From positions 1-64,000 of the forward strand of contig BPCL01000003.1 of the NCBI GenBank assembly GCA_019653755.1: a stretch of 64,000 nt of DNA, read 5' to 3'. The translations under genes and the position numbers were made by a program. The notes under the pieces were generated by a model, which was given only the letters and a program-made list of their open reading frames with translations, made no database searches and was not told where the DNA came from. Origin of the DNA: Woeseia sp. (GTDB lineage: Bacteria; Pseudomonadota; Gammaproteobacteria; Steroidobacterales; UBA11654). This document shows positions 40,095 to 52,097 of the stretch, piece by piece (position 1 is the first letter of the stretch; the number at the start of each line of letters is the position of its first letter).

Positions 40095-40476
40095 ATGGCA
40101 GCAGGAAAAAAGAAAAAAGCAAAGAAGAATGTTATTGAAGGCGTGGCACATATTCATGCAACCTTCAATAATACGATAATAACTATTACTGACAGAGCAG
40201 GAAATGCAATAGCCTGGGCTACAGCAGGTGGATCGGGATTCAGAGGCTCTAGAAAGAGCACGCCTTTTGCTGCACAGGTTGCAGCTGAGAAAGGGAGGCA
40301 CAAAAGCTAAAGAATTTGGTTTAAAAGATATTTTAGTCAGGGTTAAAGGTCCAGGGCCAGGAAGAGATTCTGCTCTAAGAGCATTAAATGGTCTTGGGCT
40401 TAATATTGTTTCTATTGAGGATGTAACACCACTTCCTCACAACGGTTGCAGACCACCAAAACAAAGAAGGGTTTAG
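40095..40476 (+). CDS. rpsK: 30S ribosomal protein S11; one apparent +1 frameshift at ~40293-40295
   Basis: ORF 40095-40310 ([52 protein letters not shown]) joins 40228-40476 ([58 protein letters not shown]). Confidence 0.95.
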
Positions 40477-40487
40477 AGGAATTAATT

Positions 40488-41111
40488 ATGGCAAGATATT
40501 TGGGACCAAAATGCAAGTTATCTCGAAGAGAAGGAACCGACCTCTTTCTAAAAAGTGGTATTAAACCTATCGAGAACAAATGTAAATTAAATACCATTCC
40601 TGGCTCAAAGGTAGGGTCACGTAGGGAAAGATTATCTGATTACGGTATCCAGTTAAGAGAAAAGCAAAAGCTAAGAAGAATGTATGGAGTCCTGGAAAAG
40701 CAATTTAGGAATTATTATAAGAAAGCCTCTAAAGCCAAAGGCTCTACTGGAGAAAATCTATTAAAATTATTAGAGACAAGATTAGATAACATGGTTTACA
40801 GAATGGGTTTTGCAGTGACAAGAGCTGAAGCAAGGCAATTAGTTAGTCATAAAGCGATTATCGTTAATGGATCCATAATTAATATACCTTCCTATGAGAT
40901 ATCAGCTAGCGATGAGATTTCAGTCACAGAAAAGGCACAACAACAGTTAAGAGTTAAAAATGCTGTCAATATAGCCTCCCAATTAGGAATCAGTGAGTGG
41001 CTATCTGTAGATTTAAAAAAGCTTAAGGGTACTGTTAGTTCTATCCCTGAAAGGGAGGATATACTTCCAGATATTAATGAGAATTTAGTTGTGGAATATT
41101 ATTCCAAGTAA
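40488..41111 (+). CDS. rpsD: 30S ribosomal protein S4
   Basis: [24 protein letters not shown]...[35 protein letters not shown]. Confidence 0.98.
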   Translation: MARYLGPKCKLSRREGTDLFLKSGIKPIENKCKLNTIPGSKVGSRRERLSDYGIQLREKQKLRRMYGVLEKQFRNYYKKASKAKGSTGENLLKLLETRLDNMVYRMGFAVTRAEARQLVSHKAIIVNGSIINIPSYEISASDEISVTEKAQQQLRVKNAVNIASQLGISEWLSVDLKKLKGTVSSIPEREDILPDINENLVVEYYSK

Positions 41112-41129
41112 TTTAGGAGACGATTTAAA

Positions 41130-42210
41130 ATGTCAGATGATGAAAAGAAAGTTATAGAAGAACAAGTAGAAGAAGAACAAGTAGAAGAAGAGCAGCTAGC
41201 CGTAGAAGAAGACGATAGAGAAGAGATTGTTATAGACCTTCTAAACCCTCTTGTTATAAAGCTAGAGTCACAGAATGAGCTTCATTCTAAGGTCTCAATC
41301 GAACCTTTTGAAAGAGGCTTTGGCTATACTCTTGGTAATGCACTGAGACGAGTGCTTCTCTCCAGTTTGCCTGGTTATGCAATAACTGAAGCCCAGATAG
41401 AGGGAGTACTTCATGAGTACACCACAATTGAAGGTGTTCAAGAAGATGTAGTTGAAATCCTACTCAATCTAAAGGGTGTGGCTATTAATATGCAAGGAAA
41501 GGATGCTGCAGATTATGTTTTAAGCAAGAAAGGACCTTGCGTGGTAACAGCGGGCGATATCCAGGTTGATGCTGACACTGAGATAGTAAACCCAGATCAT
41601 CATATTGCTACTATAAGCGCTAAAAAAGAACTGAAGATGCACTTAAAAGTAGAACAAGGCACAGGATATAGACCTGTAGCTGTGCAGAGCAAGGAAGAAG
41701 ATATCACTATCGGTTTATTGAAACTTGATGCTTCGTTTAGCCCTATCAGAACAGTTACCTACAGCTGTTGAAGCAGCTAGAGTAGAAAATAGAACAGACT
41801 TGGATAAACTTATAGTTGATCTAGAGACTGATGGCACAATCGATCCTGAGCGAGCAATCAAATATGCTGGAGCAATTCTTCAGAATCAATTAAGTATTTT
41901 TACTAATTTAACTAGAGTCCAAGAGCAACAAAAAGAAGAAGAAGAAGTTTTAATTGATCCTATTATGCTTAGGCCTGTGGATGAACTTGAGCTTACTGTT
42001 CGTTCTGCAAACTGTCTAAAAGCTGAGAATGCGAACTATATAGGTGATTTAGTACAAAAAACTGAAAACGAGCTCTTGAGAACACCCAATCTTGGGAAGA
42101 AATCCTTAAATGAGATCAAAGAAATATTATCTAGTCATGGTTTATCACTTGGGATGGAGCTAGATAATTGGCCTCCAAAGGAAATAGCTGTTGATGAGGT
42201 CAGTCAATAA
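41130..42210 (+). CDS. rpoA: DNA-directed RNA polymerase subunit alpha with acidic N-terminal extension; one apparent +1 frameshift at ~41766
   Basis: [52 protein letters not shown] (frame 1) and [25 protein letters not shown]...[67 protein letters not shown] (frame 2). Confidence 0.96.
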
Positions 42211-42238
42211 GGTTTATATTGTTATTGAGGATTGAAGG

Positions 42239-42628
42239 ATGCGACATAGGAAAACAGGACGACGTTTAGGACGAACTAGCAGTCATAGAAAGTCTATGTA
42301 CCGCAATATGGCTTCATCTCTTATTGAGCATGAATCAATCTCTACAACATTGCCAAAGGCAAAGGAGCTTAGGAGAACGCTTGAGCCATTAATCACTCTA
42401 GCCAAAGAGGATGGCGTTTCAAGAAGACGAAGAGCTTTCGATTTTCTTAGGAATAAGCAGGCGGTTGGGAAATTATTTACTGAGATAGGGCCAAGGCTTA
42501 AAGATAGGCCTGGTGGTTATCTCAGAATACTAAAAAAAGGTATTAGAAATGGAGACACAGCTCCTATGGCGGTAGTTCAGCTTGTTGATTATCAAATCGA
42601 AACAGATCAAGGTGAGCTTTCCGAGTAG
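42239..42628 (+). CDS. rplQ: 50S ribosomal protein L17
   Basis: [56 protein letters not shown]. Confidence 0.98.
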   Translation: MRHRKTGRRLGRTSSHRKSMYRNMASSLIEHESISTTLPKAKELRRTLEPLITLAKEDGVSRRRRAFDFLRNKQAVGKLFTEIGPRLKDRPGGYLRILKKGIRNGDTAPMAVVQLVDYQIETDQGELSE

Positions 42629-42636
42629 CTCATATT

Positions 42637-43638
42637 TTGGATAAGCAGACGATATTAACTGGAATTACTACAACGGGGACCCCTCATCTTGGTAACTACG
42701 CTGGAGCAATAAAGCAAGCTATCAGATCAAGCAAAAAAGATGATCATGATTCATTTCTTTTTTTAGCGGATTATCATTCTTTAATAAAAAATAAAAATCC
42801 CGAAGAAATAAAACAATCCTGTCTCGAGGTTGCAGCAACTTGGATTGCATTAGGGCTCGATACCAAAAAAACAATTTTTTATAGGCAATCGGATATACCT
42901 GAGATTCTTGAATTAAACTGGATTCTTAGTACCTTCACAGCCAAAGGACTTATGAATAGAGCGCATGCTTATAAATCTGCTGTTAGTGACAATGAGGGAA
43001 GCTCTGACCCTGATAAGGGAATTACTATGGGTTTATATTCCTATCCCATTTTGATGGCAGCAGACATATTAATGTTTAAAGCAACTCATGTGCCGGTTGG
43101 ACAGGATCAGGTTCAGCATCTTGAAATGACTAGAGATATAGCACAGAGATTTAATCATAAGCATGGCGATATTTTTGTGATACCTGAAGCTATTTTAGAG
43201 AAAAATGCATCAGTTCTTCCTGGCTTAGACGGGAGAAAGATGAGCAAAAGTTACAATAACTTTATACCGCTTTTTTCTTCATCAGATGATCTAAGACGTC
43301 ATGTTATGAAAATTAAGACTGATTCCTTAGAGCCAGGGGTTCCAAAGCCAATAGATTGTAATTTGTTTGAGATCTTCAAAGCTTTCGCTAGTGATGATGA
43401 ATCAACTAATTTTAAGCAAAAGCTAGAAGAAGGAATAAGCTGGGGAGACGCAAAGGAAGAATTATTCTTATTGCTGGATAGTCATTTATCAGAACCAAGA
43501 AAAGAGTATGAGAAGCTTATTCAAGATCCTGCAAACTTAAACCAAGAACTTCTGACAGGCGCCAAAAGGGCAAGGGAATTATCAGTGCCTTTTATGTCTG
43601 AGGTTAGGAGTTCGCTAGGGATAGGTAAACTAGACTAA
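42637..43638 (+). CDS. trpS: Tryptophanyl-tRNA synthetase (TTG start)
   Basis: [24 protein letters not shown]...[17 protein letters not shown]. Confidence 0.97.
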   Translation: MDKQTILTGITTTGTPHLGNYAGAIKQAIRSSKKDDHDSFLFLADYHSLIKNKNPEEIKQSCLEVAATWIALGLDTKKTIFYRQSDIPEILELNWILSTFTAKGLMNRAHAYKSAVSDNEGSSDPDKGITMGLYSYPILMAADILMFKATHVPVGQDQVQHLEMTRDIAQRFNHKHGDIFVIPEAILEKNASVLPGLDGRKMSKSYNNFIPLFSSSDDLRRHVMKIKTDSLEPGVPKPIDCNLFEIFKAFASDDESTNFKQKLEEGISWGDAKEELFLLLDSHLSEPRKEYEKLIQDPANLNQELLTGAKRARELSVPFMSEVRSSLGIGKLD

Positions 43639-46449
43639 AGTTTTACTTAAATATTTACCTGTAAAGGAAGATTTAGATTTAGCGACTTCTTCAGGTGTTC
43701 CTTGAGCAATTACTTCACCACCCTTATCTCCACCCTCGGGCCCTAGATCGATAATCCAATCCGCAGTTTTAATGACATCTAAGTTATGTTCAATGATTAT
43801 TATTGTATTACCTTCGTCTCTAAGTCTAAGTAAGACTTTAATTAATTGATTTACGTCATGAAAATGGAGGCCTGTGGTAGGTTCATCAAGCAGATATAGC
43901 GTATTTTGATTTGTTCTTTTTGAAAGCTCTTTTGACAATTTAATTCTTTGTGCTTCTCCACCAGAGAGGGTTACGGCATTCTGTCCTAATTTTATATAGC
44001 CAAGACCAACATCAATTAATGTCGATAATTTATTTTTTATGACAGGTATGTTCTTAAAGAATGAGTGCGCTTCATCCACAGACATTTCTAGGACTTCATA
44101 TATGTTCTTCTTCTTATAGAAAATCTCCAACGTTTCTCTGTTGAATCGTTTTCCATCACAGACATCACAAACAACATAAATATCAGCAAGAAAATTCATC
44201 TCTACCTTTATTAATCCACCTCCTTGACAGGTCTCACATCGTCCTCCTTTAACATTAAAGCTAAATCTTCCTGGCTTATAACCTCTTGATCTTGACTCTT
44301 GCGTTCCTGAGAAGAGCTCTCTTATTGGGGTAAATAAGCCTGTGTATGTCGCAGGATTAGAGCGTGGAGTTCTCCCAATTGGACTTTGGCTGATATTGAT
44401 TATCCTATTTATCTCTTCATAGTCACTTATTGAGGTTTTTTCTAATTGATCAGATACCTTGTTTTCCAGTTTCGCCCTTAGTAGAGGTTTAAGGGTGCTG
44501 TTAATCAATGTAGATTTACCTGAACCTGATACTCCAGTGATGCAGGTTAAGAGATTAAGAGGAATCTCAACATTTAGTGATTTTAAATTATTCAGATGGG
44601 CATTATGTATTCGTATTAATTTTGATTTATCCATACCAATTCTTTTGTTGGGAACTGGTATGTCTTTAGTGCCATTTAAATATTGAGAAGTTAAAGAATC
44701 ATTTTCTTTTAGTATTTCATCTAAGCTTCCCTGGCAAACGATTTCCCCACCCTCATTGCCTGCTCCTGGCCCTAGATCTACAATATGATTTGCTGACCGA
44801 ATTAACTCTTCATCGTGTTCAACAACAATGACACTGTTACCGAGGTCTCTCAATTTTGTGAGTGTTTTTATGAGTCTCTTGTTATCTCTTTGGTGAAGAC
44901 CAATAGTGGGTTCATCTAAAATATACATAACCCCTACAAGACCTGATCCAATTTGACTTGCAAGTCTTATGCGTTGAGATTCTCCTCCAGAGAGTGTTTC
45001 AGCACTTCTTTCCAGATTTAGATAGTTTAAGCCTACATTTGATAGAAACTCTAAACGATCGACAATTTCTTTGATTACAGTTTTTGCAATCTCTCCCCGG
45101 CTTCCTTTTAATTTTAATTTCTTGAAAAAACCTAGAATCTCGTCAATGTTCATATGAGTCAAATCGGATATGTTGTATTTTTTAACCAACACATTCCTCG
45201 CTGTTTCATTTAATCTCGATCCATCGCATAAGCTACAGGGTTTGGTGTTCATAAACTTTGATAAAGCATCTTTAACTCTCTGTGACTCGGTTTCTTTGTA
45301 TCGTCTTTTTAGATTGGGAATGACACCTTCAAAGGGATGTTTTCTGGAAATACGTTTACCCCCTCTGCCTGGGTAATAAAATTGAATTTTTTCGTCCCCA
45401 CTTCCGTTCAACAGAACATCTTTTATTTTTTGACTATAGGAGGCGTAGGGCAGTTCTATATCAAAATTAAAATGTCTTGATAAACTTCTAATGAGATGGA
45501 AGTAATAAAAATTTCTTTTGTCCCATCCTCTTATAGCCCCTTCTGAAATGCTTAATTTTTCATTTTTGATTACTAGTTCAGGACTGAAATAATGTTCTAC
45601 GCCAAGACCATCACATTTGGAACAAGCACCAGCAGGATTATTAAATGAGAAAGTTCTTGGCTCAAGTTCAGCAATTGAAAAACCGCATTCAGGGCAAGCA
45701 TAGCGGTCTGAAAATAGGTAATTCACTTCCTTATTTGACACTGATATAACCTTAGCTATTCCATTAGATAGACTAAGCGCTGTTTCAAATGATTCAGATA
45801 ACCTCGATTCAACTTGCGGTTTAATTGTGAATCTATCTACAACGACTTCAATAGTGTTATTCTTCTTAGCATCTATTGTAGGGATGTCATCAATGTCATA
45901 AACAGAGCCATTAATCCGAAGTCGAACAAAGCCTCTAGATCTAATATTTTTAATCAATTCTACATGCTCACCTTTTCGTTCATTGACCAAAGGTGATAGG
46001 AGAAGTAATTTCTCTCCTTCTTTTAGAGACATCAATTGATCGACCATTTCACTGATATTTTGAATACCTAATTTTCTTTTGTGCTGGGGACATTTGGGAA
46101 TGCCAACTCTTGCAAAGAGCAACCTAAGATAATCATAAATCTCAGTTACTGTACCAACAGTAGATCTTGGGTTATGAGATGTGGTTTTTTGCTCAATAGA
46201 GATAGCTGGAGAGAGCCCCTCTATGAGATCCACATCAGGTTTTTCCATCATCGATAGAAATTGTCTTGCATAGGCAGATAATGATTCAACATAACGCCTT
46301 TGCCCTTCAGCATATATGGTGTCAAAGGCTAAAGAAGATTTCCCTGAACCTGAGAGACCGGTCAATACTATCAATTGATTCCTCGGTAGCTCAAGACTGA
46401 GATTCTTTAAATTATGCGTCCTAGCGCCCTTTATTTTTATTTCATCCAT
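43630..46449 (-). CDS. uvrA: Excinuclease ABC subunit A
   Basis: [74 protein letters not shown]; start placed at the internal Met of ORF 43630-46476. Confidence 0.98.
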   Translation of the reverse strand: MDEIKIKGARTHNLKNLSLELPRNQLIVLTGLSGSGKSSLAFDTIYAEGQRRYVESLSAYARQFLSMMEKPDVDLIEGLSPAISIEQKTTSHNPRSTVGTVTEIYDYLRLLFARVGIPKCPQHKRKLGIQNISEMVDQLMSLKEGEKLLLLSPLVNERKGEHVELIKNIRSRGFVRLRINGSVYDIDDIPTIDAKKNNTIEVVVDRFTIKPQVESRLSESFETALSLSNGIAKVISVSNKEVNYLFSDRYACPECGFSIAELEPRTFSFNNPAGACSKCDGLGVEHYFSPELVIKNEKLSISEGAIRGWDKRNFYYFHLIRSLSRHFNFDIELPYASYSQKIKDVLLNGSGDEKIQFYYPGRGGKRISRKHPFEGVIPNLKRRYKETESQRVKDALSKFMNTKPCSLCDGSRLNETARNVLVKKYNISDLTHMNIDEILGFFKKLKLKGSRGEIAKTVIKEIVDRLEFLSNVGLNYLNLERSAETLSGGESQRIRLASQIGSGLVGVMYILDEPTIGLHQRDNKRLIKTLTKLRDLGNSVIVVEHDEELIRSANHIVDLGPGAGNEGGEIVCQGSLDEILKENDSLTSQYLNGTKDIPVPNKRIGMDKSKLIRIHNAHLNNLKSLNVEIPLNLLTCITGVSGSGKSTLINSTLKPLLRAKLENKVSDQLEKTSISDYEEINRIINISQSPIGRTPRSNPATYTGLFTPIRELFSGTQESRSRGYKPGRFSFNVKGGRCETCQGGGLIKVEMNFLADIYVVCDVCDGKRFNRETLEIFYKKKNIYEVLEMSVDEAHSFFKNIPVIKNKLSTLIDVGLGYIKLGQNAVTLSGGEAQRIKLSKELSKRTNQNTLYLLDEPTTGLHFHDVNQLIKVLLRLRDEGNTIIIIEHNLDVIKTADWIIDLGPEGGDKGGEVIAQGTPEEVAKSKSSFTGKYLSKTLV

Positions 46450-46573
46450 AGTAATAAAATTTCCCAAACATTCCATTGTAAATCTTTTTTTGATTAAGAG
46501 CTAAAACCAATGCTTTTTGATACAATTAATTTCGGTTTAAATTCACATTTAGTTTGAGGAATAAAGAAAGATT

Positions 46574-47008
46574 ATGGCAAGAGGTATCAATAAAGTTATC
46601 ATAGTTGGCAATCTCGGAGCAGACCCTGACAGCAGAGCTATGCCAAGTGGAAATGCAGTTACAAATATCAGTGTAGCTACTTCAGAATCATGGAATGACA
46701 GAGAAACTGGGGAGAAGCAAGAAAAGACAGAGTGGCATAGGGTTGTTTTTTTTAATCGATTAGCAGAGATAGCGGCACAATACTTAAAAAAGGGATCACA
46801 AGTCTACGTAGAAGGTAAACTTCAAACTAGAAAATGGGAAGATAAAGAAGGTAATGAGCGATGGACTACTGAAGTAGTAGCTAATCAAATGCAGATGCTT
46901 GGAGATCGGATGAGTAACGATATGTCCAACGATAATGCATCAAGCTCTCAATCAAGTTCAGATAATGATTTTTCAACCGATGAGTTCGATGACGATATAC
47001 CTTTCTAG
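46574..47008 (+). CDS. ssb: Single-stranded DNA-binding protein
   Basis: [40 protein letters not shown]...FDDDIPF acidic tip; divergent from uvrA as in E. coli. Confidence 0.98.
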   Translation: MARGINKVIIVGNLGADPDSRAMPSGNAVTNISVATSESWNDRETGEKQEKTEWHRVVFFNRLAEIAAQYLKKGSQVYVEGKLQTRKWEDKEGNERWTTEVVANQMQMLGDRMSNDMSNDNASSSQSSSDNDFSTDEFDDDIPF

Positions 47009-47037
47009 CAGAACAATATATAAACTCCATAAATTTC

Positions 47038-48358
47038 ATGTCTAAAAAGATCTTCATTAAATCTTTTGGGTGTCAGATGAATGAATACGATTCATCCAAG
47101 ATGCTTGATCTTATGAGAGCCGAAAGAAATATGGATCGAACTGAAGATGTCTTTTCTGCAGATCTTATTTTATTGAATACTTGTTCAATTAGAGAGAAAC
47201 CACAAGAGAAAGTCTTTTCTCAACTAGGCCGCTGGAAGGACTATAAAAAAAATAATCCAAATGTTGTTATTGGAGTGGGCGGTTGCGTTGCCAGCCAAGA
47301 AGGCGAAAAGATTATAAAAAGGGCACCCTATGTCGACATCGTTTTTGGGCCACAAACTCTACATCGTTTGCCGAAAATGTATGACGAGGTTCTTAGCTCT
47401 AGAAAATCTTTGGTTGATATTAGTTTTCCAAAAGTAGAGAAATTTTCAGTCTTACCAAAGACACCGGATATCAAACCTTCAGCTTTCGTTTCAATTATGG
47501 AAGGATGTAGCAAGTTTTGTAGTTTTTGTGTTGTTCCATATACACGAGGTCTGGAAGTGAGTAGAGAGCCAGAAGGTATATTAGATGAAATAAAGGATCT
47601 TGTAGCTCGAGGCGTTAAGGAGATTAATTTATTAGGCCAAAATGTAAATGCATACAGAGCTAAGGATAAATATGGCACTAAATTGAAATTGGCAGACCTA
47701 ATCGATTGTGTGAGCCTTATAGATGGCGTTAAAAGGATACGTTTCACTACCTCACATCCCCTCCAATTTACCGACGATCTTATCAACACTTTTGAAAATC
47801 CAAAATTAGCAAATTATCTTCACCTACCTGTACAGAGTGGCTCGAATAAAATACTTCAATTAATGGAAAGGAAACATAAAGTTGAGCTTTATATTGACCG
47901 GATTAACAAACTGAGATCACTGAGACCTGATATCAGTATCTCATCTGACTTCATCGTAGGGTTCCCTGGCGAAACAGATTCTGATTTTAAGGAAACCTTA
48001 GACTTAATAGACACTATAGGCTTTGATCAGTCTTTTAGTTTTATTTTAGTCCGAGACCAAACACCCCAGCCTCTGAAATGGAAGACACCACAGACTATAA
48101 AACTAAACTGCAGCGATTGGATCAGTTGCAATCTAAGATTAAAGAGAATTCAGACTCATTAGCAAGAGTATGGTCGGATCTGATCAGATGGTCTTGGTCG
48201 AGAAAAAGTCAAAAAAGACAAACAACCAATTATCTGGAAGAACAGAGAATAATCGTTGGGTTAATTTTGATGGACATGAAGATCTAATTGGGCAAATGCT
48301 AGAGCTTAGGATAACCGAAGCGCTGCCTAATTCTCTCCGTGCAAGAATTATTAATTGA
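47038..48358 (+). CDS. miaB: tRNA-2-methylthio-N6-dimethylallyladenosine synthase MiaB; two apparent frameshifts (~48045 and ~48165)
   Basis: [19 protein letters not shown]...[20 protein letters not shown] (radical SAM CxxxCxxC); C-terminus recovered across frames: [16 protein letters not shown]..., [36 protein letters not shown]. Confidence 0.94.
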
Positions 48359-49330
48359 AGTTATAAGCTTGAAAAGAACAAAAGAATTCCAAATTGAATC
48401 CCTTGAAAACTCCACCTTAGCCAACTTGTTGGGTGTTTTTGATACGCATATTAGATCAATAGAGAGTGAACTTGATATCGATATAAAGACTAGAGGTAAT
48501 GTTTTTGTTCTCCAAGGGGAGGAGGCGCAGCTTGTCATTGGTGAACGAGTTATCAAGGATTTGCATACAGCTGCAAAAAATGAAGATTTAGATCAAGAAA
48601 AAGTTCATTTAATAATTAAAAAACATCTTAATGAAACAGACGATCAATCAAATGGAGCAACAGTTAAAGAAACTATAATTAATACGCCCAATAAGGAAAT
48701 AAAGACCCGTACAGAAAATCAATTTAATTATATAAATCGATTAGGAATAATGATCTATCCTTTGGAATTGGTCCAGCAGGGACAGGCAAGACCTATCTGG
48801 CTGTTGCGGCAGCAATAGAATCATTGCAAAGAGAGGAAGTTAAAAGAATTGTTCTTGTTAGGCCTGCTGTTGAGGCAGGAGAAAACTTAGGATTTCTTCC
48901 TGGAGATTTATCACAAAAAGTAGATCCGTACTTAAGACCAATGTATGACGCTTTATACGAGATGCTTGGCTTTGATCAAGTAACAAATCTGATAGAGAGA
49001 AGAGCAATAGAATTAGCACCGCTAGCATTCATGAGAGGAAGGTCTCTTAATGAAAGCTTCATTATTTTAGATGAGGCGCAAAACACCACCACAGAACAAA
49101 TGAAAATGTTTTTAACTAGGATGGGGTTTGGCTCAAAATCTGTTGTTAACGGTGACGTGACTCAAATTGATTTACCACCTGAGAAAGCTTCTGGCCTTAA
49201 GCATGCTCTGGAGGTCTTATCTGAGATAGACAATATTTCAATAATTAACTTTGATCACCAAGATATTGTTCGACATCGGATTGTGCAAAAGATTGTTGAG
49301 GCTTATGAGAAATTTAAACGCTCAAGATGA
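48339..49330 (+). CDS. ybeZ: PhoH-like ATPase (YbeZ); one apparent frameshift at ~48750
   Basis: Frames join as [73 protein letters not shown]. Confidence 0.94.
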
Positions 49331-49815
49331 CAGAAAAAAATAACTCTATAGTTTTGGACATCCAAGCATCTGATGATCTAGTATTCCCTAGTTCAAGCGA
49401 TTTGATCAATAATGCGATTATTATAGCTTATGAGAAATCCGAGATTAGCCACGACTATTCTATTGGCGTTACCCTTAGACTAGTTGATCATGATGAGGGT
49501 TTGAGTATTAATAGTAAGTTCAATAACAAATCTAATGCGACAAATGTTCTAGCCTTTATAGGTGATATTGAGCAGGAAAAAGAATTAGGACTATCCCCTC
49601 CGTTTTTGGGCGATATTGTGGTTTGTTTGGCTGTGGTTGAGAAAGAAGCCAGTGCATTAGATATCAGTGTGTCTTCACACTTTATTCATATGGTTGTTCA
49701 TGGATTTCTTCATCTATTAGGTTATGATCACTTTAGCGATGAGGAAGAAAATAAAATGAAGCTTCTAGAGAACAAAGTTTTAGCTGTATTAGATGAAAGA
49801 GGAGAGCTTAATTAA
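49327..49815 (+). CDS. ybeY: Endoribonuclease YbeY (16S rRNA maturation)
   Basis: [10 protein letters not shown]...[15 protein letters not shown]...[27 protein letters not shown]. Confidence 0.96.
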   Translation: MTEKNNSIVLDIQASDDLVFPSSSDLINNAIIIAYEKSEISHDYSIGVTLRLVDHDEGLSINSKFNNKSNATNVLAFIGDIEQEKELGLSPPFLGDIVVCLAVVEKEASALDISVSSHFIHMVVHGFLHLLGYDHFSDEEENKMKLLENKVLAVLDERGELN

Positions 49816-49819
49816 AGTC

Positions 49820-50614
49820 ATGAATTTCTTAAAATCATTGTTCAAATCGAAGAAACAAGATATTGACTCTTTTTATTCAATGCTCAATCAGAGCGAATGG
49901 AAAAATTTCATCGGTAATGATGAGGTTAAAATGATCAAAGGAGTGATTGAGGTTTCTGAACTTGAGGTTAAAGATATCATGATACCGAGGTCTAATATGA
50001 TTCTTCTCGAGACTTCACACAGTTTTGATGAACTGCTTAGAACTATTATAGATTCTGGTCATTCAAGATTTCCTGTAATCGCTGATAATAAGGATGAGGT
50101 GGTCGGCATACTTCTTGCAAAAGACTTATTAAAATTTTCTAAAGACGGGGAAGACAGCTTTGAGATGGATTCTTTTTTAAGGCCAGCGACGTTTATTCCA
50201 GAAAGTAAAAGGCTGAAAACTCTTCTAAGGGAGTTTAGGAAGAGTCGAAATCACATAGCAATCGTTGTGGATGAATACGGAAGAACTGCAGGATTGCTAA
50301 CAATTGAAGATGTCTTAGAGCAAATTGTTGGCGATATTGAGGATGAATACGATATCGAGGACGTCCCGTTGATTAAAGAAGTAAAGAAAAATAAATTTAT
50401 TGTTGATGCCTTGATCCGAATTGAGGATTTTAATGAATTTTTTGACACCGAATTTCTCGATGAGGATTATGACACGCTAGGCGGCCTTCTCACACAAACA
50501 ATTGGGAGACTTCCAAAAAAGAATGAGATTGTCGATTTAAAATCGATAAGGTGCAAAATCATAGAATCAAATACCAGACGTATAGACACTGTAGAAGTAG
50601 CAAGAATTGATTAA
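49820..50614 (+). CDS. corC: CBS-domain transporter-associated protein CorC/YbeX
   Basis: VKDIMIPRSNMILLETSHSFDELLRTIIDSGHSRFPVI...NHIAIVVDEYGRTAGLLTIEDVLEQIVGDIEDEYD. Confidence 0.95.
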   Translation: MNFLKSLFKSKKQDIDSFYSMLNQSEWKNFIGNDEVKMIKGVIEVSELEVKDIMIPRSNMILLETSHSFDELLRTIIDSGHSRFPVIADNKDEVVGILLAKDLLKFSKDGEDSFEMDSFLRPATFIPESKRLKTLLREFRKSRNHIAIVVDEYGRTAGLLTIEDVLEQIVGDIEDEYDIEDVPLIKEVKKNKFIVDALIRIEDFNEFFDTEFLDEDYDTLGGLLTQTIGRLPKKNEIVDLKSIRCKIIESNTRRIDTVEVARID

Positions 50615-52097
50615 AAAAATTATAGCAGCTGGGTTAACCGCTTTATTTTTTTTATTGGGATTTGAACCTTTTGGTCTAAGCTTTCTGCCTATCCTATGTT
50701 TAGCTTTCCTTTTTTATTATGCAAAGCAAAATGAACCTAAGGACACTGCTGGGTTTTTCTATCTGTTCGGATGCTTTATTTTTGTTGGCGGCCTATATTG
50801 GCTCTACATTAGTATCCATATTGTCAGCGGAGCTCCATCTTGGCTAGCAATTATATTGATATGCTTGCTAGCAGCCATTATGGGTATCTATTATCTGATA
50901 ACAGGCTTTCTTATCAGTCTGGCTTTTAGGGAATTTAAGTCTGATTTTCTAGTTCTAAGCTTTATATCGCCATCTATTTGGGCTCTAGCAGAAATGTTGA
51001 GAGCCTATGCGATTACTGGATTCCCATGGTTAACATTAGGTTACAGTCAAATAAATAATCTCTTAGTGGGATGGGCACCGATAGGCGGTGTTTTTATGAT
51101 CTCTTATGTCACGGCTTTAATTGCTAGCTTGTTACTACTAATCATTATCAAGAAAAGACCTTACTTAGTTGTAAGCTGTTTGCTCATTATTATATCCGCT
51201 TCATTTTTTCTGCGATCAGTTGAATGGACAGAAAGCATGGAGGAGGAATATAGTGTCGCTCTAGTTCAAGGCGGCGTTGCCCAAGAAAAGAAATGGTTAA
51301 GAAGCGAATTTTTAAAAACCCTAGATCTGTATCGGGATACATTAACAGAATTAGAGAACACTAATATTGTTATATGGCCAGAAGTCTCAATTCCTGCTAT
51401 CTCAGCAAATGTTGAATCTTATTTAAAGGAATTGGAGATCATTTTAAAACAAAAAAATATAGATCTTCTTCTGCTTGGTATAAACACCAGAGACCAGAAC
51501 GGTAAAGTCTATAATTCAGTGATCAGCTTAGGTAATGATCAAATTACATATAACAAAAGGCACTTGGTTCCTTTCGGTGAATATTTTCCAGTACCAGACT
51601 CAATTAGATCTTGGATGAGAGAAATGAGATTACCCAGTAATGATATTGCAAAAGGCTCTAACAGTCAGGCAATGCCTAAAATAGACGATATATTTCTATC
51701 TATTTCAATATGTTACGAAGATATTTTTGGATCAGAAATCATAGATTTTCAACCAGCTTCTAATGTATTGGTAAACGCGACAAATAACGCATGGTTTGGT
51801 AGATCAATCGCCTCAGCTCAGCATTTCCAGATGTCCAGGATGAGGGCAATAGAGACTGGGAGATACCTTCTAAGATCAACTAACACAGGGATTACCGCTA
51901 TCGTTAAACCAGACGGCAAGGTGCAACAACAACTAAAGCCTTTTGAGTACTCTGTTTTAAAGGATGTTTTTGTGCCCATGAGAGGTTCAACCCCTTATTC
52001 AAATTTTGGAGACCTTTTTTGTTTGATATTAATGATAATGATTATGACATTGGGTTCGTTTATAGGTATGCTTCGTTTAAAAAATAAAAATGCCTGA
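50607..52097 (+). CDS. lnt: Apolipoprotein N-acyltransferase (TTG start)
   Basis: [11 protein letters not shown]...WPEVSIPA...[14 protein letters not shown]...[10 protein letters not shown]...[41 protein letters not shown]. Confidence 0.95.
   Translation: MIKKIIAAGLTALFFLLGFEPFGLSFLPILCLAFLFYYAKQNEPKDTAGFFYLFGCFIFVGGLYWLYISIHIVSGAPSWLAIILICLLAAIMGIYYLITGFLISLAFREFKSDFLVLSFISPSIWALAEMLRAYAITGFPWLTLGYSQINNLLVGWAPIGGVFMISYVTALIASLLLLIIIKKRPYLVVSCLLIIISASFFLRSVEWTESMEEEYSVALVQGGVAQEKKWLRSEFLKTLDLYRDTLTELENTNIVIWPEVSIPAISANVESYLKELEIILKQKNIDLLLLGINTRDQNGKVYNSVISLGNDQITYNKRHLVPFGEYFPVPDSIRSWMREMRLPSNDIAKGSNSQAMPKIDDIFLSISICYEDIFGSEIIDFQPASNVLVNATNNAWFGRSIASAQHFQMSRMRAIETGRYLLRSTNTGITAIVKPDGKVQQQLKPFEYSVLKDVFVPMRGSTPYSNFGDLFCLILMIMIMTLGSFIGMLRLKNKNA

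Noticed and set aside
40095-40476. Programmed frameshift in rpsK
   Set aside because: No clear slippery site plus pseudoknot; one extra G in GG(G) explains it, and other genes show the same indel pattern.
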